Positions 1 to 7,449 of a DNA stretch of 64,000 bases are shown piece after piece. Position numbers and translations under genes: made by a program. The stretch spans positions 62,001 to 126,000 of the forward strand of contig JAMLIS010000002.1 in the NCBI GenBank assembly GCA_023954015.1, in the 5' to 3' direction. This DNA comes from Burkholderiaceae bacterium. Its GTDB lineage: Bacteria > Pseudomonadota > Gammaproteobacteria > Burkholderiales > Burkholderiaceae_E. Each line of letters begins with the position of its first letter. Position 1 is the first letter of the stretch. The notes under the pieces were generated by a model that worked only from the letters and a program-made list of their open reading frames with translations, was not told the origin of the DNA and did no database searches.

Positions 1-509
1 GCTTCGCGGGCATGCTGCTCGTCGTTCGCCCCGGCGCGAACCTCGACCCGGTCGGGGTCGTCTTCGTGCTGCTGACGGTGCTGTGCAACGTCGCATTCCA
101 GTTGCTCACGCGCGCCCTGGCGATCCGCGAGAACTCTCTCGCGACGATCTTCCTCAGTTCGCTCGTGGGCATCGCGATGTCCGCGGCCGTGCTCCCGCTG
201 CAGGACAGCTGGGGCGGCTGGCCCGATTCGCTCGATGCGACGCAGCTCGCGCTGCTCGCCTCGCTCGGCCTGACCGGCGTGGTGAGCCAGTGGTTCTGGA
301 TCCGCGCCTACTACTGGTCGAGTGCGTCGTTCATCGCGCCGCTCGTGTTCCTGCAGATCTTCTGGGCGACGCTGGCCGGCTGGGCGTTCTTCGGCCAATT
401 GCCGGGCGCCTGGAGCTTCGCCGGCATGGCAGTGATCGGAGCGAGCGGCGCTGCCGCGATGCTGCTCGACCGGCGGGTGCGACGCGCCGCGGCGGCTGCG
501 AGCGGATGA
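1..509 (+). CDS. DMT superfamily permease (EamA domain), 5' truncated
   Basis: The reading frame is already open at the left edge (first complete codon at base 3) and stops with TGA at 507-509, so only about 168 C-terminal residues are visible. The protein is almost wholly hydrophobic, with about five membrane-spanning stretches, including VVFVLLTVLCNVAFQLL and the closing helix SFAGMAVIGASGAAAMLL. It ends in a short Arg-rich cytoplasmic tail. This matches the second EamA repeat of inner-membrane drug/metabolite transporters, which usually have ten helices and about 290-310 residues. The substrate cannot be read from the sequence. The ATG at 12 is inside the domain and is not the real start. 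Confidence 0.8.
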   Translation, partial: FAGMLLVVRPGANLDPVGVVFVLLTVLCNVAFQLLTRALAIRENSLATIFLSSLVGIAMSAAVLPLQDSWGGWPDSLDATQLALLASLGLTGVVSQWFWIRAYYWSSASFIAPLVFLQIFWATLAGWAFFGQLPGAWSFAGMAVIGASGAAAMLLDRRVRRAAAAASG

Positions 510-555
510 GCCTGCCCGTCGTTCGACGGCTTCGGCAGGACCTTCCGCTTTTCGT

Positions 556-1422
556 TCAGCATCGGATCCCGACGGACGCAAGCGCCTGCAGCGGTCCGGC
601 GGATCGCAGCGCCTCGAGTCGTTCCGGCTCGCGTACGAAGAAGGTGCCGCCGTAGGCCAGCGCGTTGATCGAGATCCCCTCGAAATGCTCGTGGCTGCGG
701 GGCACGAGCAGCAGCCAGCCGTCGGCAACGAGCAGGTTCGACGCCGGTAGCAGGCCGCGCGCATCCGGAACGAGTGCCAGCGCCCGCAGCGCCTCGACGA
801 ATCCCTCGTGGATGCTGTCGGCCATGCGCTCGACGGGCATTCCGATCGCACACTCGATGCGCACGAAGCAGTGCTTCACGGCCAGCTTCGGGTGCACGGC
901 CGTGGCGAGCGGCGGTTGCCCGGCCGGCAACCCCGGCAGCCATTCGCCCAGGCTCGCGTTGCCCGCGCCGCTCGGGATCCATTGCAGGTGCTTGTGCCGC
1001 TGGCTTGCACCGGCCGCCGCACCACCATTGTAGAAGCCCAGTCCGCCCGCCTCGGCGAGCACGCGCGCGAGCGCGGCGAAGTCGGTTCGGTCGAGCGGCT
1101 CGAGCTGTTCGCGGAACGTGTTGGTCGCGATGACGATATGGCGGGCCGACACGGGGAACTTATTCAGTATCGCCCTGTGATGCGCGCCGAGCGCGCCGAG
1201 CGTCAGCGCCGGATCGGGCGCGAGGAATGGATCGAAGTCCGGATCGCGCGGTCCGCCGGGAATCGCAGCGCTCCTGCCGGCGAGTGTCGAAACCGAGCGC
1301 ACGACGAAACGAAGGCCGTCTTCGACGAGTTCGCTCGGCTCGGTGACGATCGGTTCCAGGTCGCCCGACGCGAGTGCGCTGCGCGCGCGCTCGTCGACGA
1401 GCCGGAGGAAATCGGCGGTCAT
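556..1422 (-). CDS. ATP adenylyltransferase-like protein (Ap4A phosphorylase family, HIT fold)
   Basis: The 288-residue protein starts at MTADFLRLVDERARSAL; a longer open frame upstream has no family character. It holds the phosphorylase signature SQRHKHLQWIP, with H143, H145 and Q147 forming the HxHxQ catalytic triad of the HIT-like nucleotidyl transferases. The N-terminal part NPFLAP-like DPDFDPFLAPDP and ILNKFPVSARHIVIAT matches the nucleotide-binding region of APA1/APA2 proteins, and a C-terminal ATP adenylyltransferase domain follows. The known reaction of the family is phosphorolysis of diadenosine tetraphosphate to ATP and ADP, a cytosolic housekeeping role. The gene is followed 34 bp from the 3' end of the cytochrome gene, which lies upstream of it on the same strand. 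The family call is strong; the exact substrate is inferred. Confidence 0.85.
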   Translation of the reverse strand: MTADFLRLVDERARSALASGDLEPIVTEPSELVEDGLRFVVRSVSTLAGRSAAIPGGPRDPDFDPFLAPDPALTLGALGAHHRAILNKFPVSARHIVIATNTFREQLEPLDRTDFAALARVLAEAGGLGFYNGGAAAGASQRHKHLQWIPSGAGNASLGEWLPGLPAGQPPLATAVHPKLAVKHCFVRIECAIGMPVERMADSIHEGFVEALRALALVPDARGLLPASNLLVADGWLLLVPRSHEHFEGISINALAYGGTFFVREPERLEALRSAGPLQALASVGIRC

Positions 1423-1456
1423 CGAAGCTCCAGCGGAAGAATGCGGGCCGACGACC

Positions 1457-3046
1457 TCACTGCGGCGGTTGCAGTCCCACGACGACGGTGCGCGCGCGCG
1501 CCGCCGAGAACACTCCGGCCGGTACATCGACGGGAATCGACTTCACTTCGGCCAGCGTACGCGAGTCGAACACCACGAGCCGTCCTGCCGGCGCTCCCAT
1601 GCTGCGATCGCCCGAGTAGCGCGCGCTCACGTAGAAGAAATCGCCGCGCGCGGTGTATTCGGGAAAATTCGAATGGGTGAGCGTTCCTGCGACGTCGAGA
1701 GTGCGAACCACCTGCAGCGTCTCCTTGTCGATGAACTGGAGCTTGCTCGCGTTCGGGCCCTTGCCGACGATGTCGACCACCACGTAGGGTGCGTTCGGAT
1801 GCGCGGCCGGCGACTCGGTCGGGCCGATCACCGGGATCCGTTCGACGACGTCGAAGGTGTCCATGTCGAACACCGTCACCTCGAACGACTTGCAGTCGTC
1901 CTCGCCGATGTTCGTGCCGAAACCCAGCAGGCGCCCTTTCGAGCGGACGACCGCACCCGACCCGACGTGCGGCTTGCAGCCGGCCGGAATGCGACGCACG
2001 ACCCGCTTTTCCTGCAGGTCGATCACCGCGTTCTCGTGATCGTCGTACGACGCCACCACGACGTAGCGTCCATCGGGCGACAGGAACGCGTCGTGCAGAT
2101 GTCGCCCGACCTTCGTGATCGCGGTGAACGGAAAGCCGCGCCGGTCGAGATCGATGATCCACACCTGCCCCGCCTGCTCGAGCGCGACGACGAAGACGTT
2201 CGCGAAGGATGTCGCGGTGATCATCCCGGAATCGGCCGAAACCGTCCTGCCGTCGGGATCGACGCCGCGAAGTTCGAGCAGGTGCACCGGCTCGAGCGTG
2301 TCGGCGTCCAGAAGGACGAGGGTATGCGGCACGAACGAACCCGCCGCGACGTAGCGTCCGTCGCGCGACACGGCGAGCGAAGTGCCGTTCAGGCCGGCAC
2401 GCACCTTGCGCACCGTGCGCATCGAATACAGGTCGATCTTGTGCACCCAGCCGAGGTCGTCGCGTACGTAGGCCCAGCGCGGCTGCGTCGGATGGAAGTC
2501 CATCAGGTGCGGTGCATGGCCGGTGCGAACCTCGCCCACCTTCCGATGCGTGCGACCGTCGAAGAACAGCACCTTGGCCTGCGCTCCGACCGCCTGGCGC
2601 CCGCGCGACATCACCGCCATCAGGTCGTCGATCCGATCGATCGAATAACGGGGCGCCGAAGGCAGCTTCGATTCGTCGGAGACGAGCACTTCGAGCGATT
2701 TGCGCGCATCGTCCAGCGACCACGACAGCTCGCGTCGGGGCTGCGTCGTGACGAGCCTCGCCAGCAGGTCGCGGTCTTTCGCCGACAGCGTTCCGCGCCA
2801 GTTCGGATGTTGGGGCATCAGCGTGGCCGGAGATCCGCTGAGGATCAGTTCGGCCACCTGGCCGCGCGAGAGCTTCGTTTCGTCGCGGTTCAGCGCGGGG
2901 CCGATGTAGCCGCCGCGGTCGGCACCGTGGCACACGGCGCAATGCCGGGAGAACAACTGCTCGGCGCGGTCTAGATCCTGCGCGGTCGCGGGTCTCGTCG
3001 CGACGGCGAGCATCGCCGACAGGAGCAGAACGGGAATGCGCGTCAT
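1457..3046 (-). CDS. Periplasmic cytochrome c / cytochrome d1-type beta-propeller protein (NirS/NirN-like)
   Basis: The protein has 529 residues. The start MTRIPVLLLSAML gives a signal peptide ending ATA-QDLDRA. A single class I cytochrome c domain follows with the haem motif CAVCH (C36, C39, H40) and a candidate Met ligand in LMPQHP. The rest is an eight-bladed d1-type propeller with repeated blades (SPDGRYVVVASYDD, HSNFPEYTARGDFFYVSARY). H180 in TGHAPHLMDF aligns with the proximal d1-haem histidine of NirS, and KPHVGSG resembles a distal-side loop. The family includes cd1 nitrite reductase NirS and the d1-biogenesis proteins NirN and NirF. No other nir gene is in the window, so a nitrite reductase role cannot be assumed. 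A role as a periplasmic electron-transfer or haem-binding protein is possible. The 243-bp stretch between this start and the tRNA holds no recognisable gene. Confidence 0.8.
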   Translation of the reverse strand: MTRIPVLLLSAMLAVATRPATAQDLDRAEQLFSRHCAVCHGADRGGYIGPALNRDETKLSRGQVAELILSGSPATLMPQHPNWRGTLSAKDRDLLARLVTTQPRRELSWSLDDARKSLEVLVSDESKLPSAPRYSIDRIDDLMAVMSRGRQAVGAQAKVLFFDGRTHRKVGEVRTGHAPHLMDFHPTQPRWAYVRDDLGWVHKIDLYSMRTVRKVRAGLNGTSLAVSRDGRYVAAGSFVPHTLVLLDADTLEPVHLLELRGVDPDGRTVSADSGMITATSFANVFVVALEQAGQVWIIDLDRRGFPFTAITKVGRHLHDAFLSPDGRYVVVASYDDHENAVIDLQEKRVVRRIPAGCKPHVGSGAVVRSKGRLLGFGTNIGEDDCKSFEVTVFDMDTFDVVERIPVIGPTESPAAHPNAPYVVVDIVGKGPNASKLQFIDKETLQVVRTLDVAGTLTHSNFPEYTARGDFFYVSARYSGDRSMGAPAGRLVVFDSRTLAEVKSIPVDVPAGVFSAARARTVVVGLQPPQ

Positions 3047-3289
3047 GCCTCGTCCTTGCGATCGATGCGTCCAAGCCATGCGCAGGACGCGCGGCGGCTG
3101 AGGACATCGATCCTGAGGGTGTCGATCGATTCTAGCCTCGCGGCTTCGCCGTTCGGCAGGAACGCCCGACGAAACGCCCGATTCGTGCGTTGAATCAAGG
3201 ATTGCGACGCCCGTCGGGCGAGTGCCTCCGGCAGATCGCCGTTCTTCGGGCCCCTCGCCCACAACGCGCTTCGGTAGAATCGCGCCCAC

Positions 3290-3365
3290 GCCCCCGTAGC
3301 TCAGTGGATAGAGCATCCCCCTCCTAAGGGGAGGGTCGCACGTTCGATTCGTGCCGGGGGCGCCA
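3290..3365 (+). tRNA. tRNA-Arg (anticodon CCT)
   Basis: A complete 76-nt cloverleaf is visible. The acceptor arm GCCCCCG pairs with CGGGGGC. The D arm is GCTC/GAGC. The anticodon stem TCCCC/GGGGA encloses the loop CTCCTAA, giving anticodon CCT, which reads AGG. The T arm GCACG-TTCGATT-CGTGC is followed by discriminator G and an encoded CCA (3363-3365). It lies just upstream of the chemoreceptor gene. I see no integrase or att-like duplication of its 3' end in the adjacent sequence. Confidence 0.97.
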
Positions 3366-3466
3366 GCCGCGCGTCAGCGCCGCACTCAAGAATGCCGTCG
3401 ATCGGCCGAAGATCGAAGCGATGGACAGCGGTTCATCACCGATCCCGCAGCCGATTCGAAAGCACC

Positions 3467-5563
3467 ATGTCGCTACTTCACCGGATGAGCCTGTCGACCA
3501 AGTTCCTGGTCCTCGGGATGATCGCGCTCGCCACGCTCGCGCTGCCCACTGCGCTCTATCTGCAGCGCACCGCCGCGGATGTGCGGATCGCCCAGCGTCC
3601 CGTCGACGGGGTGAGCGCGATCATCGCGCTGCAGAACGCAATCCACTCGATCCAGAATCACCGGGGACTCGTCGCAGGCGTGCTCGGCAGGGGCCAGTCG
3701 CTCTCCACGCAGGGCAAGGACGACGGTTTCGCGGCACGTCTTGCCGCTGCAGGCGAAGCGAGCGAAAAGACGATTGCGGCGCTCGATGCGCAACTCGGCG
3801 CGGTGCGCGCATCCGACAAAGTCGTCGCGGGATGGAACGAGCGCAAGCGGCAATGGACGGCGCTGCACGCGGAGATCGCGGACGGCCGGCTGGCGGACGT
3901 CGACAAGAGCTGGCAGCGGCATACCGAGGTGATCGACGGGCTCGCGGAACTGGGTGACGAGTTGCTCGACGAGTTCGGCGTGACGATCATCCCGGAGCGC
4001 GCCGGCAACGCGCTGGCCTATGCATCCTTCGTGCACGCGTCGGCGCTGGCCGAGACGCTCGGACGCATGCGGGCGACCGGCGCTGCGGCGCTGGCGCAGA
4101 AATACGTTTCCGATGCGAGACGCACCGAGCTGACCAACCTGAAGCCGCGCGCGACGGAGCGCCTCGACGATGTGGGCCGCAGCCTCGCAAAGGCCTTCGC
4201 CGCCGACGGGCAGCTCCGCGAGGCGTTGCACTCGCGCCTGTCGGCGACGAAGGAGAGCGTCGCGCGATCGCTGTCGGTCGTCGACGAGAAACTGATCGAG
4301 GCCCTGCAGTTCGATCTCCCGGCAACTGACTATTTCGACGCGATCAGCGCGACGATCGACAGCGTCTACGCACTCGAGGAGGCCGCGGCGCAGAGCCTGG
4401 TCGATCGGCTGAGCGCTCGCGTCGCCGAGTCCGAACGAGCCGAATACCTGGTCGCCGCGATGCTCGCCGTGATCGTCGCGCTCTCGCTTGCCTTGTCCGC
4501 CGCCTTCGTGCGAAGCGTGACCGTTCCCGTGCGCGAGGCGGTGGACCTGGCGCGTGCCATCGCCGACGGCGATCTCGGCAAGGAGATCGAGCCGCGGGGA
4601 AACAACGAGATCGGCCAACTCGTGGACGCACTCGGTGCGATGAGACGCAACCTGGCCGGTGTCGTCTCGGAGGTGCGGCAGCATGCCCAGAACGTGGCAA
4701 CGGCCAGTTCGCAGGTCGCGCAGGGCAGCAGCAATCTGTCGTCGCGCACCGAAGAGGCGGCCAGCGCGCTGGAGCAGACCGCTGCATCGATGGAGCAGTT
4801 GAGCGCCAGCGTTCACCGGAACGCCGACAACGCGCATCAGGCCGACGAGCTCTCTCGCAACGCGAGTGCGGCCGCGGCCGCCGGCGGAGAGGTGGTCGCC
4901 GAGGTCGTCGCCACCATGCAGGGAATCAACGAGAGCTCGAGGAAGATCGCCGAGATCGTCGGCGTCATCGATGCGATCGCCTTCCAGACCAACATTCTCG
5001 CGCTGAACGCCGCGGTCGAGGCGGCGCGCGCCGGAGAACAGGGCCGGGGCTTCGCGGTGGTCGCCGGCGAAGTGCGAACTCTCGCGCAGCGCTCGGCCGA
5101 TGCGGCTCGCGAAATCAGGCAGATGATCGAGGCGAGCGTCGAGCGCGTCGAAGCCGGCACCCGGCAGGTCGATCGCGCGGGCACGACGATGACGGGGATC
5201 GTCGAGTCGATCCGTCGGGTGAGCGACATCATGGGCGAGATCAGCAGCGCCAGCGCCGAACAGAGCGCCGGCTTCGCACAGGTCGGTGCGGCGGTGAGCG
5301 AAATGGACAAGGCGACGCAGCACAACGCCGCGCTCGTCGAGGAAAGCACCGCTGCCGCCGCCGCCCTGCAGGAGCAGGCCGGCGAACTCGTTCGAGCCGT
5401 GGCCGTCTTCCGGCTCGCACCGGACGAGCGTGGCACGGACGCGGTGACGACGCGGCTGCAGCCGCAGCAACGCGCTTTCGCGCCGGCAGCCGCTCGTGCC
5501 GAAACGGCCATCGCGGCGAGACGCTCGAACCGCGACGAACGGCTCGAGCGGATCGCGGCCTGA
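3467..5563 (+). CDS. Methyl-accepting chemotaxis protein with large periplasmic sensor domain
   Basis: The protein has 698 residues, with the start chosen at [17 protein letters not shown] because the upstream extension has no hydrophobic or family character. TM1 is at about residues 10-31. A mostly helical periplasmic region of about 290 residues follows; [15 protein letters not shown] near its start resembles nitrate/nitrite-sensing (NIT) or related four-helix sensors. TM2 is at about 326-347, followed by a HAMP domain ([23 protein letters not shown]) and the signalling domain. The CheA/CheW-binding hairpin tip [20 protein letters not shown] is near residue 505. There is no C-terminal CheR/CheB pentapeptide. 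The ligand is unknown. Convergent with the acyl-CoA ligase remnant. Confidence 0.93.
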   Translation: MSLLHRMSLSTKFLVLGMIALATLALPTALYLQRTAADVRIAQRPVDGVSAIIALQNAIHSIQNHRGLVAGVLGRGQSLSTQGKDDGFAARLAAAGEASEKTIAALDAQLGAVRASDKVVAGWNERKRQWTALHAEIADGRLADVDKSWQRHTEVIDGLAELGDELLDEFGVTIIPERAGNALAYASFVHASALAETLGRMRATGAAALAQKYVSDARRTELTNLKPRATERLDDVGRSLAKAFAADGQLREALHSRLSATKESVARSLSVVDEKLIEALQFDLPATDYFDAISATIDSVYALEEAAAQSLVDRLSARVAESERAEYLVAAMLAVIVALSLALSAAFVRSVTVPVREAVDLARAIADGDLGKEIEPRGNNEIGQLVDALGAMRRNLAGVVSEVRQHAQNVATASSQVAQGSSNLSSRTEEAASALEQTAASMEQLSASVHRNADNAHQADELSRNASAAAAAGGEVVAEVVATMQGINESSRKIAEIVGVIDAIAFQTNILALNAAVEAARAGEQGRGFAVVAGEVRTLAQRSADAAREIRQMIEASVERVEAGTRQVDRAGTTMTGIVESIRRVSDIMGEISSASAEQSAGFAQVGAAVSEMDKATQHNAALVEESTAAAAALQEQAGELVRAVAVFRLAPDERGTDAVTTRLQPQQRAFAPAAARAETAIAARRSNRDERLERIAA

Positions 5564-5565
5564 TC

Positions 5566-5582
5566 GGGGCCTGCCGCGCCCC
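5566..5582. terminator. Possible stem-loop between convergent genes
   Basis: GGGGC at 5566-5570 pairs with GCCCC at 5578-5582 around a 7-nt loop. It sits directly between the stop of the chemoreceptor gene and the stop of the minus-strand ligase remnant. There is no T-run on either side, so a terminator role is only positional inference. Confidence 0.25.
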
Positions 5583-5583
5583 T

Positions 5584-6215
5584 TCAGGAAAGCTGCGCGC
5601 CGGGAACAGCCGTTGTCGCCGCGGCCACTTCGTCGTCTGCCCACCGCACCTTGCGCGCACTCGCGTACCACCGCTCCAGCTTCGGCTGCGCGGCTGCTTC
5701 GATGCGGGCGCGACGCAGCTTCATCGTCGGCGGGAAGAGACCGTTTTCGATCGACCATGGTTCGGTCGCGACGACGATGGTCTGCAGCCGCTCGTAATCG
5801 GGCAGGCGGGCGTTCACCTGTTCCAGCAACCGTTCGAGCTCGCCCTGCAGCTGCGCGCGCTGCGCCGCTCCGGTCATGCGCGTGCGCACCTCCTCGCCCA
5901 GTTGAAACGAGCGCATACGCGGCAGGCCGACCGACGCCCGAGACGAGCGACAACGCGACCATCGGATGCGCGTTCAGAAGATTCTCGATCGGCGCCGGAG
6001 CGACGTACTTGCCCTTGGCGGTCTTGAAGAGCTCCTTCGAGCGACCGGTGATCTTCAGGAGGCCGTCCGCTCGCAGCGTGCCGAGGTCGCCGGTACGGAA
6101 GAAGCCGTCCTCGGTGAAGCACATAGTCGAGGATCGTCTTGTCCTGGACGTCCATGGCCCGCCTCCCGTCGCTGGCGAAGAATCGTCGCCGACCAGCACA
6201 CGGTCGTAAAGCACC
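5584..6215 (-). pseudogene. Acyl-CoA ligase (AMP-binding) C-terminal remnant with frameshift
   Basis: Only the C-terminal third of a FadD-type ligase remains. Reading 5' to 3' on the minus strand, one frame gives FTEDGFFRTGDLGTLRADG and ITGRSKELFKTAKGKYVAP, which are the hinge and C-terminal motifs of long-chain acyl-CoA synthetases. The frame continues to GVGRPAAYALV and then goes out of phase. The adjoining frame resumes with QLGEEVRTRMTGAAQ and runs to the true end at 5584 with the family's FPPTMKLRRARIE region. Removing one A from the run at 5905-5907 restores ALVQLGEEV, so the lesion is a 1-bp insertion. Sequence before FTEDGFF (about 6120-6215) no longer matches the family. The ATP-binding P-loop, the A3 to A5 motifs and about 400 residues are absent. 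The remnant is a dead gene unless the assembly is wrong. Confidence 0.8.
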
Positions 6216-6268
6216 GAGACGCGCCTGACACCCCTGCCGGCTCGACGACTCGGCGGCGCACGAACCGA

Positions 6269-7300
6269 TCAGCGCGCCTCGGCCCTCACGAAGGCCCGCA
6301 GGACGCGTTCGCGCAGCCATTGCTGGGCGGCGTCGGTATCCAGCGCGCCGTGCCAGACCATGCAGACGTCGTAGCGCGGGGTCGGCACCGGGATCGGCCA
6401 CATCGCCAGCCCGTGCCGCTCGCAGGCCATCAGCGCGAACATCTCGGGGACGATCGCCACCAGTTCGCCGCGCGCGACGAGATCGGGCATCGTGGAGAAA
6501 TGCCGTGCGCGCACGACGATGCCGCTGTGGCGACCGAGCCGCTCGATGCGCTCGGCGATCTCGCCGTGGTAGGTCGCCGTCGGCGAAGCGACGGCGAGCG
6601 GCGCGTCGGTGAAGCCGCGCCGCGTACGCCAGGCGCGCGGACAATCGCGCCGGCTGAGCGCCACATAGCGCTCGCGAAACAGCACGGTGCAACGCAGGCC
6701 GCGCTGCTTCGTGTCGATGATGCCCACCGCCAGGTCGATCTCGCGATGCGCCAACGCGTCGGCCACGCGCTCGACCGGCACCGAGGCGTTCGTCACGCGC
6801 GTGTGCGGCGCGTCGCTGCGCACCGCCTCGACGATCGCCGACAGGAAGACGATCTCGCCGAGATCCGACAGCGACAACCTCCATTCGGTGGTGCTGCTCG
6901 CCGGGTCGAAGGCGGCGCGCTCGCCGAGGGCCGCTTCGAGTTCCTCGAGATGCCGCGCAACGATCGGGGCGAGGCGGGCCGCCAGCGGCGTCGGCGCGAG
7001 TGCACCCGGCGCGCGCACGAAGAGCGGATCGCCGAAGGCCTCGCGCAGGCGCGCCAGCGCGTTGCTGGTGGCAGGCTGGCTCAGCGAAAGATGCCGCCCC
7101 GCTTCGGTCACCGATCGGAAGCGCGCGATCGCCACCAGGACGCGCAGCAGGTTCAGGTCCAGGCGCGCGAAAAAGCGGGAATCGTCGACGGTGCTCCTCG
7201 CAGCGGAGGAATCGCCGCCGACGCCGGTCGGCGGGCGGGAGTCACCGGCCGCGCGCCCCGGCGGTTCGACGGCCGCCCTCGTATCCGCCTCTGTATTCAT
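6269..7300 (-). CDS. LysR-type transcriptional regulator
   Basis: The protein has 343 residues. An unusually long, low-complexity N-terminal extension of about 45 residues precedes the winged helix-turn-helix: LDLNLLRVLVAIARFRSVTEAG, then LSLSQPATSNALARLREAFGD. The co-inducer-binding domain follows (WRLSLSDLGEIVFLSAIVEAV through VPTPRYDVCMVWHGALDTD), of the NodD/NahR-like PbpR type. It is divergently transcribed from iorA across a 149-bp gap that contains an inverted repeat near its own start, so the likely target is the ior operon and itself, with an aromatic keto acid or related effector. The start could also be a later codon, since the first 45 residues are not conserved in the family. Confidence 0.92.
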   Translation of the reverse strand: MNTEADTRAAVEPPGRAAGDSRPPTGVGGDSSAARSTVDDSRFFARLDLNLLRVLVAIARFRSVTEAGRHLSLSQPATSNALARLREAFGDPLFVRAPGALAPTPLAARLAPIVARHLEELEAALGERAAFDPASSTTEWRLSLSDLGEIVFLSAIVEAVRSDAPHTRVTNASVPVERVADALAHREIDLAVGIIDTKQRGLRCTVLFRERYVALSRRDCPRAWRTRRGFTDAPLAVASPTATYHGEIAERIERLGRHSGIVVRARHFSTMPDLVARGELVAIVPEMFALMACERHGLAMWPIPVPTPRYDVCMVWHGALDTDAAQQWLRERVLRAFVRAEAR

Positions 7301-7313
7301 CTTGTCAATTCGA

Positions 7314-7330
7314 TGGATTCCGATAATCCA
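7314..7330. promoter_or_regulatory. Candidate LysR operator in the lysR-iorA divergent region
   Basis: TGGATT-CCGAT-AATCCA is a perfect 6-bp-arm inverted repeat about 14 bp upstream of the LysR start codon and 120 bp upstream of iorA. LysR proteins typically bind a dyad in such divergent promoters and repress their own gene. The site also contains T-N11-A spacings. The assignment rests on position and symmetry only. Confidence 0.4.
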
Positions 7331-7449
7331 TTTGACGAATGAGTAGCCTACGTTTAAGTTGACGAACGATCAAGGGCAGCCGCGGCGGCCCTGCGCGGCT
7401 CCCGCCTCCGCCCGGCCCCGACCGACCAACCGAACCACGGGAGTCACGC

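Noticed and set aside
1457..3046. The cytochrome as nitrite reductase NirS
   Set aside because: No d1 biosynthesis or other nir gene is present and the propeller motifs are divergent, so the reductase function cannot be claimed.
3290..3466. tRNA-Arg 3' end as an integration site for the chemoreceptor region
   Set aside because: No duplicated tRNA 3' segment or integrase is seen, and the downstream genes have normal composition.
3473..5560. A long minus-strand open frame across the chemoreceptor gene
   Set aside because: It is continuous with the ligase remnant only by chance. Its translation over the chemoreceptor is low-complexity, while the plus strand encodes a complete MCP.
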